A DNA stretch of 64,000 nucleotides from Muricea muricata (taxonomy: Eukaryota; Cnidaria; Anthozoa; Malacalcyonacea; Plexauridae), in contig OY979718.1 of assembly GCA_963855995.1 (NCBI GenBank), positions 25,472,282 to 25,536,281 on the forward strand, read 5' to 3'. A model generated the notes under the pieces. That model was given only the letters and a program-made list of their open reading frames with translations, was not told where the DNA came from and did not search any database. The number at the start of each line of letters is the position of its first letter. Position 1 is the stretch's first letter. The translations under genes and the position numbers were made by a program. Positions 34,080-43,132 of the stretch are shown piece after piece.

Positions 34080-35642
34080 TTAAAGTATCGTGCAATTTCT
34101 TACTTCGTATTGTCCGTCAGTTGTTTCACTTGCTTGAAACACTGAGAGAAGGACTGGGCTAAAGTATGACACTATCGCTATGACAAGGATGCCGTTTGCT
34201 AACACGTGACGTCTCCAGTATCTTTTCCAAACACGAGAAATCGGTGTGTTGTAGCAACGAATTTCCACAAAATTTGAAAGGCAATTGAAAACGAAATCGA
34301 TTCCTACTGCAATTGCAAGTTTTTTTAAGGAATCATAAACGAAAGAGGATATTGCCACGTCGAAATTTTGTACATGATAAAGCAGGTAGTATCCTTGGCC
34401 CAAGACAAGTGTACCTAAATCAAAAAGCGTGTCTTGAATATCCAAGTCAGCTTTTAGGCGTCTGTCATGTGGTTTGTTGCAAGACATTACTTCAAGTCTT
34501 CGACAGCAAGCAGTTCGTTTCAGAAGAGAAATAAATTTTCGCCAGAGACTCATCCGTATTCGATACGTTGCCTTCTTCAAAACCTTCAACACACCAGAAA
34601 GCAGGGATAGCCCAATGAAAAGCCAAATATTCTTAAAATCTGCCTGCATGATGCGAAATAGGAATACACTAACACCTCGGAAGCCATATACCAGGACAAA
34701 ACTCCTACCAGGATGTATAATTTCGGAACTTCGCCTCAATGCAATGTGATTACAGATTACTGTCGGGATGAATGTAAGTGCCGGCGCAAGCGCGGCCGCT
34801 AAGAATTTTTTATTTCGCTGCTTGATGCTATTGAAATAAGATATAATTGCGTATCGATAAGTTAATGCCATGAAATAAGAAAATAGGAACACAATCGAAA
34901 TCAGAGCAAAAATATGACTGTTCGAATACGCCACCGGATGGCAACTTGTTCGAATCTTTCGGAAGGCAGCAATGCAACAGCATATCGTGCCAACAAGGTA
35001 AAGAACATTTGCTGGGTATCCGTAGTACACGTGTCTACTGTAAAGCCCATATGCCTGCAAAAATAAATAATAAATTACGATTGCTTCGCCGAAGATAAGT
35101 GAGATATAAAAAGTAGACAAAAACTTCCGTTTGAACTTTTCCCATCCAAACAGAACAACAATCGTCAGTGGAAACCAAAGACTCGTAATCACCCCTTTGG
35201 CACTTTCACCGATGACGCGAAGTCGCTTTGCAGACAACGATAAAGTGCTATACTGCCATCCTATACAAACGTCAGTCGTGTACAAATCCAAATAAAGAAA
35301 TGCAATTGCGATAGCCGACACCGAAAGCATTGCTAGTGTCATTCCTAGTGTTGTCCTTAGACTTTTCCACATTGAGCTACGATTTGGTCCCCGTCCAGTC
35401 GAACAAAGCCATTTATTAGCTCTTGATCGTCTATCGTCCAACAGAGAATGGAACTCCTGGTTCCTTAAAAGGTTCTCATCGTACTCTTTGTGAATATATG
35501 GTAGCCATTTATCAGGTCCACTAGATCCTTCTTCCGTGTCACTCATTTCTCGAATTTCTTCTGGAAAAGATACGCGTGGTCTTTCGCTCATGAAGAGCGA
35601 AAATAATGACAAAAACATACCAGCTATTTCTTCCAGCATCAT
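34080..35642 (-). CDS. multipass membrane protein, 520 aa, single exon, family not recognised
   Basis: An uninterrupted 520-codon frame with strong protein-like composition. The N-terminal ~95 residues are hydrophilic and acidic (SDTEEGSSGPDK near 34-45). Hydrophobic segments lie at about 98-118, 151-166, 174-198, 209-227, 243-266, 280-300, 338-355, 408-424, 440-458 and 480-502, giving roughly eight to ten membrane spans. Basic loops follow several spans (KFKRKF, KKATYRIR, KRYWRRH). A short Cys-rich motif TACCRRLEVMSC is near 377-388. It could be a transporter, a scramblase-like protein or an orphan receptor-like protein; I cannot choose. The first Met pair starts a moderately hydrophobic stretch, and Met at residue 18 is an alternative start. 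Absence of introns in an intron-rich region suggests a retrocopy or an intronless lineage-specific family. Confidence 0.85.
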   Translation of the reverse strand: MMLEEIAGMFLSLFSLFMSERPRVSFPEEIREMSDTEEGSSGPDKWLPYIHKEYDENLLRNQEFHSLLDDRRSRANKWLCSTGRGPNRSSMWKSLRTTLGMTLAMLSVSAIAIAFLYLDLYTTDVCIGWQYSTLSLSAKRLRVIGESAKGVITSLWFPLTIVVLFGWEKFKRKFLSTFYISLIFGEAIVIYYLFLQAYGLYSRHVYYGYPANVLYLVGTICCCIAAFRKIRTSCHPVAYSNSHIFALISIVFLFSYFMALTYRYAIISYFNSIKQRNKKFLAAALAPALTFIPTVICNHIALRRSSEIIHPGRSFVLVYGFRGVSVFLFRIMQADFKNIWLFIGLSLLSGVLKVLKKATYRIRMSLWRKFISLLKRTACCRRLEVMSCNKPHDRRLKADLDIQDTLFDLGTLVLGQGYYLLYHVQNFDVAISSFVYDSLKKLAIAVGIDFVFNCLSNFVEIRCYNTPISRVWKRYWRRHVLANGILVIAIVSYFSPVLLSVFQASETTDGQYEVRNCTIL

Positions 35643-35654
35643 CCACGAAGAATT

Positions 35655-35770
35655 TTTTCGAATATTGAGTCAGTGAACAGGAAAATATAAGATTATTTCG
35701 AATGTTAAGTCAGTGAACAGGAAAATATAACATTATTTCGAATGTTAAGTCAGTGAAGAGGAAAATATTT
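35655..35770. repeat. 40-bp tandem repeat, about three copies, at the 5' side of the membrane-protein gene
   Basis: TTTCGAATGTTAAGTCAGTG, followed by AACAGGAAAATATAACATTA, repeats at exactly 40-bp spacing (CAGTGAA at 35671, 35711 and 35751) with few substitutions. It begins 13 bp upstream of the gene's start codon, so it would lie in its 5' UTR or promoter. Confidence 0.9.
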
Positions 35771-36159
35771 CAACAGCGGAGCTTAAATCGTTTTGTTGTT
35801 TATGCAAAACATCCGCTTTGCTCAATCGTATTATCATGATTAAAGAGATAAAATGGCTTTTTTAAGAAACCCTCCAAACCTCCAAGAAATTTGAGTACCG
35901 TGTTATTGTCTTGATGGATTAAAGCGGTAGCGTTTTTTGTAAACAAATTCAAATTAGCGAGTAATTTCATTATAATTACAAAGGACTTGCGTCTGTAACA
36001 CGCATAGCGCTTTGTTGTTGTCTTGATTCTGTGTTGATCAAAACAACCTCATATTTGGTCGATGAGTCATCACTAAAGTTCATTATAAAAAAACCTCAAA
36101 ATGCTAGTTAACGATACTGCCAGTATATCTCCGACGCGACAACACAAGCGTAAGAAAGC
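35771..36159. other. gene-free stretch
   Basis: No gene recognised. It may contain the promoter of the minus-strand membrane-protein gene. Confidence 0.35.
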
Positions 36160-36312
36160 ATGTCTCTTCACGGCGAACTTCGAGAAGTCATCTTTGGCGA
36201 GGATCAAGAAATGAGGATGGTTTGGCTACAACAGCGTGGTATAATTGCAAGTCAGAAGACCTGTAGAAAATGCGACAGCGATATGCGTTTTGGGGCAAAG
36301 TCTAATGAGTAA
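36160..36312 (+). pseudogene. ISXO2/Merlin-type transposase N-terminal fragment
   Basis: A 50-codon frame contains WLQQRGIIASQKTCRKCDSD followed by MRF. This resembles the small zinc-ribbon head (QxRGxxxxxxxCxxCxxxM) found at the start of Merlin/ISXO2-like transposases. It ends in a stop, and no DDE domain follows. Confidence 0.45.
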
Positions 36313-36342
36313 TGTGACAGACCGGCTGTTGCAAAACCTACA

Positions 36343-36561
36343 TTGGCAGTTATTGACCAAACGAAACGATGCCTACAGAAACGACTCTCCAAACATAACA
36401 AACCAGACAAAAGTGCGATTGGACGACACTTTAACAACTGTGAGTACGTGCAACATATCATCAGCTTACATCATGTACGTGATGATAATATAACCCTTGC
36501 AGACACCTCTACTTTTATCTCGAACCTAACATGTTACAATGTAAAAATTCTGGCCTCATAG
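36343..36561 (+). pseudogene. GIY-YIG-like endonuclease fragment of a retroelement
   Basis: QTKRCLQKRLSKHNKPDKSA and IGRHFNN match the second half of the GIY-YIG fold (xTKRxLxxRLxxH...SAIGxHF) as found in Penelope-like and some other retroelements. The GIY-YIG start itself is lost. The frame runs 73 codons to a stop and is fused by position to the preceding transposase fragment. Confidence 0.4.
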
Positions 36562-36656
36562 CCAGCAAAGAGCTTTTCCAAATCCTTTTCTAACACTTTC
36601 CATGCACCTTTTCGCTGCTTAGTAATCAGACTCTTACCGACAAATTCCTTTTAATG

Positions 36657-36665
36657 TTTCTTTTC
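36657..36665. repeat. 9-bp target-site duplication, left side of element A
   Basis: TTTCTTTTC, repeated exactly at 40331-40339. Confidence 0.92.
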
Positions 36666-36942
36666 GGCATACTGCATAACCCGGACTCGGACCCGGACTC
36701 GGACCCGGACTCGGACTCGGACCCGGACTCATGAAAAAATTCGTTACAAAAAGAATTTGTAGTTGCAGGGAAATATTTTTTAAGAATTATTATGGTGTTA
36801 CAAACACAGTTTTCCAGCCAATTTGCAACCAATTTGTAAAAATCTATAATCTATAATCTTATATGTTCCTGATTGTTTTAGGCTCAACATGAAGCTTGGA
36901 TCTGACTATATAGCATTAAAGCCTTTCATACAAGATCTTCCA
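36666..36942. repeat. element A left TIR with hexamer array
   Basis: GGCATACTGCATAACCC, then about nine GGACTC/GGACCC hexamers to 36731, then sequence starting ATGAAAAAATTCGTTAC that is mirrored at 39240-39440 and 40060-40265. Chance reading frames through it encode Gly-Ser-Glu repeats. Confidence 0.9.
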
Positions 36943-37020
36943 TTAAAAATTAACAAAATGTTTACCAGGATAAACGAACGTGCCAGTGCAAAGAAAGTAT
37001 TATTTACAATATATGAACTA

Positions 37021-38898
37021 CTAAAAGCTAAGGTTAAGTTTCCTCTTCAGTTCCCTCTTGTGCGATTCTTTTACAAAGGGTTTTAAATCAGTTGGAATTT
37101 GTACCAATCCGGGCACGAAAAATGCATTTTTAACAGCAACGCAGTTCGGATTGACATGAAAATATACGTTAGACAGCTCGCTCGAGATGACTTTTTCTCC
37201 GTTTTTCCAATATTCTCTCCTTGCTCTGCCGACAATTACCAAATCTTCAGGTTCACGTGGTATGGATTGGTTTGGTTTCAGCGGTTGTCTACAGCCGTAA
37301 CAGGTGGATATCTTTGGGTCCAAAAACCGCAGATTTCCAATCAAAAATGTACCGAATGCTGGCAAGGGCCTGTCTGGCTTTGGAGGGCTGTTGTCAGAGG
37401 GCTGTTTTGGAGGACTGCTGTTTGCAAATCGACTAATGACTCTCTCGCTTGGTACTGCTTTGGAGGATTTGTTTGCCTTTCCTTTTCTGACTTCTGTTGA
37501 TTTAGCTTTCTTTCCACTTGTCGAAGGCAAACCAACGTTGGACAGTCCTACAGATATTCAAATTAAGAGGTAGATAAACAAACAAGCAAGCAAACAAGAA
37601 ACAAAACAAAACGGTATGTACCTGTTAAGTTTGTCCCACGTTTTCCCTTGCGATGCCACTTTACAAAGTTATTAAGCGTTCCGTTTTGCTCAGCGACAAC
37701 AATAGAATGAGCACAAATGCTGTATGCTTGATAGTTTGGACATCCTTTATCGCACTCCACTCGACCATTCGTAAAAACCTTTACTGTGTGGGGTGTTCTG
37801 GGGTTGGAGTTGCTCGCCACCATCCATAAACCTTCAGCGCCATCAACTTTCCAAAGTTTTTCTGTTAGGGTCTTTGCCTTGGAAAACGCTGACTCCAGAA
37901 TTTGAAATGGTACACTGATGATACCTGAAGTGAAAAAAAAGATCAAGCTTCGTGTATTTTTATCCAATCTAGATTAATAAGAATGACTATTTAACAGTCA
38001 TTAATTGTTCTTGAACTAGTTGCGGTTTGGTTAGAAAAATATTTTTTTAACTGATCAAAATCACAATTATTACGTCCCTTTATTTTGGCAATCACTGCAC
38101 AGTTAATGCAATTCTTTGAACATAATGTTTGAAATAGAAAGAGAAATTATTTTTAGAAAAAATCCCTTGAAAATACAAAGTAAGACGTCTGAATTGGAAC
38201 CCAAAATAAATAGGCATGTAGAATAATAAAATGAAATAAAAGTGCAAACTTCTCGCAACCCGTAGATCACAGTTTATACCTGTTTCACTTGCTTCAATGG
38301 AAAAAGATGAATTTCTGGATGCATTCGTTGTAGTTTCCGTTCTTGGCTTGTGGGCGTCAGAAACTGAAGCGTGTAATTTTATCGCCTATCGCTAGGGGTG
38401 AATATTAAAGCTACATACCTGAACATGCCTTTAGATGAAAACACGGAATAAAGATTGTGTCAACCTCATTTACGTTGCACAAAAAACATTTTTTCTCCAC
38501 GGGATATTTTACTCTTGCGACAACCTTTTCCTAGAGAAAACAAATTTTGAATCATATCATCGCAGGTTACGATTTTTACGATTGCCGAACAATTAAGTCA
38601 TATAGCACAGGAAAGTTAAAATAGCTTAAAAAAATACAAAGCAAAGTAGCGCACTAACCTGGCAAGTAGGGCAGCTGCCCAGTTTATTGCTGCATCCATA
38701 GCAAACAATGTTGTGTTTACATGGGTAAAATAGCGCATTTGCGCGTTCTTTTTTACAAGTGAGGCAGTGAGCCATACAAACACGAAATACTTTTATAGAT
38801 TTTGTAACAAACGCATCGCTTGAAAGCTTGTATAATCTTCTGTGGATGATCGCACGTATTGCAATAAATCCTTTGGACTTTGGAGTCTTGCAATACAT
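37021..38898 (-). CDS. element A RING / half-RING / SWIM zinc-finger protein, five exons
   Basis: The exons on minus are 38659-38898, 38419-38530, 38280-38363, 37622-37924 and 37021-37547, all GT-AG and phase-consistent, giving 421 aa. Residues ~46-80 form a complete RING, C-x2-C-x11-C-x-H-x3-C-x2-C-x6-C-x2-C (CLTC, PCKHNIVCYGC, CPTC). Exon 2 repeats its first half only (CFLC, then PCFHLKAC). Exon 3 is a Ser/Thr-rich linker of 28 codons that could be skipped in frame. Exon 4 has a SWIM-type finger, C-x3-C-x8-C-x-H (CDKGC..CAH). Exon 5 has a basic linker, then CYGC and FHVNPNC, a possible C2HC knuckle. RING suggests ubiquitin-ligase activity; SWIM suggests DNA or protein binding. SWIM plus this tail resembles C-termini of MULE-like transposases that I associate with cnidarian genomes. 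One residue differs from the copy in element B (Asn versus Lys in GTL.NFV). Confidence 0.82.
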
Positions 38899-39507
38899 AA
38901 AAGCGCCGCCTAAAGCTTGTCAAGGTGTTGTGTTTCAACATATGGTCGGTTAAAGTTTTTGTATCGCTAATATATTTCCTGTGCGAAAATTGGGCGAAAT
39001 TCGGAACCTTATATATAATGCGTAATCATCAGATTCCAGATAATGACAAAATAAGGTCGAAACGTTGAATCAATAAAAATGTTGTCGTTTTTCGTACTTA
39101 CAGTAGTTGTGTATAATGCGTACGCTTGTCAAAGTATTGTGGTCCAAGAAAATAGCGCATGATGCCGGCAAAATGATATAATGCGAAAATTATGCGTAAG
39201 TGCAGAACTTGCCTTCAACTAGCTTAAGAAGAAGATCTTGTATGAAAGGCTTTAATATTTACATGCTATATAGTCAGATCCAAGCTTAATGTTGAGTCTA
39301 AAACAATCAGGAACATATAAGCCATATAGATTTTTAAAAATTGGTTGCAAATTGGCTGGAAAACTGTGTCACAAACACCATAATAATTCTTAAAAAATAT
39401 TTCCTTGCAACTACAAATTCTTTTTGTAACGAATTTTTTCACGAGTCCGGGTCCGAGTCCGAGTCCGAGTCCGGGTCCGGGTCCGAGTCCGGGTTATGCA
39501 GTATGCC
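38685..39507. repeat. 823-bp tandem duplication in element A, unit 1
   Basis: Starts TATTGCTGCATCCATAGC within the RING exon, runs through the gene's upstream region and ends with a complete copy of the element terminus (GTTATGCAGTATGCC). I saw no difference from unit 2 (39508-40330). Confidence 0.93.
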
Positions 39508-39721
39508 TATTGCTGCATCCATAGCAAACAATGTTGTGTTTACATGGGTAAAATAGCGCATTTGCGCGTTCTTTTTTACAAGTGAGGCAGTGAGCCATAC
39601 AAACACGAAATACTTTTATAGATTTTGTAACAAACGCATCGCTTGAAAGCTTGTATAATCTTCTGTGGATGATCGCACGTATTGCAATAAATCCTTTGGA
39701 CTTTGGAGTCTTGCAATACAT
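39508..39721 (-). pseudogene. truncated second RING exon from the tandem duplication
   Basis: A repeat of the RING exon that starts at the same Met but runs into the duplicated terminus after CYGCSN. It therefore lacks the last CPTC pair and the splice donor, and cannot encode a complete RING. Confidence 0.88.
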
Positions 39722-40330
39722 AAAAGCGCCGCCTAAAGCTTGTCAAGGTGTTGTGTTTCAACATATGGTCGGTTAAAGTTTTTGTATCGCTAATATATTT
39801 CCTGTGCGAAAATTGGGCGAAATTCGGAACCTTATATATAATGCGTAATCATCAGATTCCAGATAATGACAAAATAAGGTCGAAACGTTGAATCAATAAA
39901 AATGTTGTCGTTTTTCGTACTTACAGTAGTTGTGTATAATGCGTACGCTTGTCAAAGTATTGTGGTCCAAGAAAATAGCGCATGATGCCGGCAAAATGAT
40001 ATAATGCGAAAATTATGCGTAAGTGCAGAACTTGCCTTCAACTAGCTTAAGAAGAAGATCTTGTATGAAAGGCTTTAATATTTACATGCTATATAGTCAG
40101 ATCCAAGCTTAATGTTGAGTCTAAAACAATCAGGAACATATAAGCCATATAGATTTTTAAAAATTGGTTGCAAATTGGCTGGAAAACTGTGTCACAAACA
40201 CCATAATAATTCTTAAAAAATATTTCCTTGCAACTACAAATTCTTTTTGTAACGAATTTTTTCACGAGTCCGGGTCCGAGTCCGAGTCCGAGTCCGGGTC
40301 CGGGTCCGAGTCCGGGTTATGCAGTATGCC
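39508..40330. repeat. 823-bp tandem duplication in element A, unit 2
   Basis: Second unit, ending at the true right terminus of element A next to the TTTCTTTTC duplication. Confidence 0.93.
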
Positions 40331-40339
40331 TTTCTTTTC
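40331..40339. repeat. 9-bp target-site duplication, right side of element A
   Basis: TTTCTTTTC, identical to 36657-36665. Confidence 0.92.
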
Positions 40340-40348
40340 TTGTTTTTT

Positions 40349-40357
40349 TATTTTTAC
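40349..40357. repeat. 9-bp target-site duplication, left side of element B
   Basis: TATTTTTAC, repeated exactly at 43188-43196. Confidence 0.92.
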
Positions 40358-40966
40358 GGCATACTGCATAACCCGGACTCGGACCCGGACCCGGACTCGG
40401 ACTCGGACCCGGACTCGGACTCGTGAAAAAATTCGTTACAAAAAGAATTTGTAGTTGCAAGGAAATATTTTTTAAGAATTATTATGGTGTTTGTGACACA
40501 GTTTTCCAGCCAATTTGCAACCAATTTTTAAAAATCTATATGGCTTATATGTTCCTGATTGTTTTAGACTCAACATTAAGCTTGGATCTGACTATATAGC
40601 ATGTAAATATTAAAGCCTTTCATACAAGATCTTCTTCTTAAGCTAGTTGAAGGCAAGTTCTGCACTTACGCATAATTTTCGCATTATATCATTTTGCCGG
40701 CATCATGCGCTATTTTCTTGGACCACAATACTTTGACAAGCGTACGCATTATACACAACTACTGTAAGTACGAAAAACGACAACATTTTTATTGATTCAA
40801 CGTTTCGACCTTATTTTGTCATTATCTGGAATCTGATGATTACGCATTATATATAAGGTTCCGAATTTCGCCCAATTTTCGCACAGGAAATATATTAGCG
40901 ATACAAAAACTTTAACCGACCATATGTTGAAACACAACACCTTGACAAGCTTTAGGCGGCGCTTTT

Positions 40967-42844
40967 ATGTATTGCAAGACTCCAAAGTCCAAAGGATTTA
41001 TTGCAATACGTGCGATCATCCACAGAAGATTATACAAGCTTTCAAGCGATGCGTTTGTTACAAAATCTATAAAAGTATTTCGTGTTTGTATGGCTCACTG
41101 CCTCACTTGTAAAAAAGAACGCGCAAATGCGCTATTTTACCCATGTAAACACAACATTGTTTGCTATGGATGCAGCAATAAACTGGGCAGCTGCCCTACT
41201 TGCCAGGTTAGTGCGCTACTTTGCTTTGTATTTTTTTAAGCTATTTTAACTTTCCTGTGCTATATGACTTAATTGTTCGGCAATCGTAAAAATCGTAACC
41301 TGCGATGATATGATTCAAAATTTGTTTTCTCTAGGAAAAGGTTGTCGCAAGAGTAAAATATCCCGTGGAGAAAAAATGTTTTTTGTGCAACGTAAATGAG
41401 GTTGACACAATCTTTATTCCGTGTTTTCATCTAAAGGCATGTTCAGGTATGTAGCTTTAATATTCACCCCTAGCGATAGGCGATAAAATTACACGCTTCA
41501 GTTTCTGACGCCCACAAGCCAAGAACGGAAACTACAACGAATGCATCCAGAAATTCATCTTTTTCCATTGAAGCAAGTGAAACAGGTATAAACTGTGATC
41601 TACGGGTTGCGAGAAGTTTGCACTTTTATTTCATTTTATTATTCTACATGCCTATTTATTTTGGGTTCCAATTCAGACGTCTTACTTTGTATTTTCAAGG
41701 GATTTTTTCTAAAAATAATTTCTCTTTCTATTTCAAACATTATGTTCAAAGAATTGCATTAACTGTGCAGTGATTGCCAAAATAAAGGGACGTAATAATT
41801 GTGATTTTGATCAGTTAAAAAAATATTTTTCTAACCAAACCGCAACTAGTTCAAGAACAATTAATGACTGTTAAATAGTCATTCTTATTAATCTAGATTG
41901 GATAAAAATACACGAAGCTTGATCTTTTTTTTCACTTCAGGTATCATCAGTGTACCATTTCAAATTCTGGAGTCAGCGTTTTCCAAGGCAAAGACCCTAA
42001 CAGAAAAACTTTGGAAAGTTGATGGCGCTGAAGGTTTATGGATGGTGGCGAGCAACTCCAACCCCAGAACACCCCACACAGTAAAGGTTTTTACGAATGG
42101 TCGAGTGGAGTGCGATAAAGGATGTCCAAACTATCAAGCATACAGCATTTGTGCTCATTCTATTGTTGTCGCTGAGCAAAACGGAACGCTTAAAAACTTT
42201 GTAAAGTGGCATCGCAAGGGAAAACGTGGGACAAACTTAACAGGTACATACCGTTTTGTTTTGTTTCTTGTTTGCTTGCTTGTTTGTTTATCTACCTCTT
42301 AATTTGAATATCTGTAGGACTGTCCAACGTTGGTTTGCCTTCGACAAGTGGAAAGAAAGCTAAATCAACAGAAGTCAGAAAAGGAAAGGCAAACAAATCC
42401 TCCAAAGCAGTACCAAGCGAGAGAGTCATTAGTCGATTTGCAAACAGCAGTCCTCCAAAACAGCCCTCTGACAACAGCCCTCCAAAGCCAGACAGGCCCT
42501 TGCCAGCATTCGGTACATTTTTGATTGGAAATCTGCGGTTTTTGGACCCAAAGATATCCACCTGTTACGGCTGTAGACAACCGCTGAAACCAAACCAATC
42601 CATACCACGTGAACCTGAAGATTTGGTAATTGTCGGCAGAGCAAGGAGAGAATATTGGAAAAACGGAGAAAAAGTCATCTCGAGCGAGCTGTCTAACGTA
42701 TATTTTCATGTCAATCCGAACTGCGTTGCTGTTAAAAATGCATTTTTCGTGCCCGGATTGGTACAAATTCCAACTGATTTAAAACCCTTTGTAAAAGAAT
42801 CGCACAAGAGGGAACTGAAGAGGAAACTTAACCTTAGCTTTTAG
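40967..42844 (+). CDS. element B RING / half-RING / SWIM zinc-finger protein, five exons
   Basis: The exons are 40967-41206, 41335-41446, 41502-41585, 41941-42243 and 42318-42844, giving 421 aa in one continuous reading. Without exon 3 the frame still holds (393 aa). Domains are as in the element A copy: RING in exon 1, a RING first half in exon 2, SWIM in exon 4, Lys/Ser/Pro-rich linker then CYGC and FHVNPNC in exon 5. The start is uncertain. Met at 40967 is the first in frame, while MAHCLTC further in (41096) would begin right at the RING. An overlapping frame from 40924 to 41112 ends inside exon 1. The upstream TIR lies about 350 bp away and may carry the promoter. Near-perfect identity to the element A gene shows recent spread. 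Confidence 0.84.
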
Positions 42845-43132
42845 TAGTTCATATATTGTAAATAATACTTTCTTTGCACTGGCACGTTCGTTTATCCTGG
42901 TAAACATTTTGTTAATTTTTAATGGAAGATCTTGTATGAAAGGCTTTAATGCTATATAGTCAGATCCAAGCTTCATGTTGAGCCTAAAACAATCAGGAAC
43001 ATATAAGATTATAGATTATAGATTTTTACAAATTGGTTGCAAATTGGCTGGAAAACTGTGTTTGTAACACCATAATAATTCTTAAAAAATATTTCCCTGC
43101 AACTACAAATTCTTTTTGTAACGAATTTTTTC

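Larger units (their letters stand above)
36666..40330. mobile_element. element A: Mutator-like DNA transposon carrying a RING/SWIM gene
   Basis: The termini are GGCATACTGCATAACCC and its exact reverse complement. They are followed inward by a GGACTC/GGACCC hexamer array and then about 200 bp of near-identical inverted sequence (total TIR about 275 bp). It is flanked by a 9-bp duplication TTTCTTTTC. The gene runs on the minus strand (37021-38898). The right third is duplicated in tandem (38685-39507 and 39508-40330). Long TIRs, 9-bp duplications and a SWIM finger together point to the Mutator (MULE) superfamily. No DDE catalytic domain is visible, so it is presumably mobilised in trans. Confidence 0.88.

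Noticed and set aside
37099-37573. Several frames opposite the SWIM gene's last exon, and the same at 42292-42766
   Set aside because: Antisense shadows of the real last exon in elements A and B; no splice or start logic supports them.
39341-39556. Met-initiated frames reading through the TIR into Gly-Ser-Glu repeats (also 36626, 40164, 43033)
   Set aside because: The GSESES part is just the hexamer array translated; the frames end at element borders.
40840-40870. CTGATGA at 40839 as a hammerhead core
   Set aside because: It is followed by TTACGCATTATATA with no stem II hairpin and no GAAA at the right distance on that strand.
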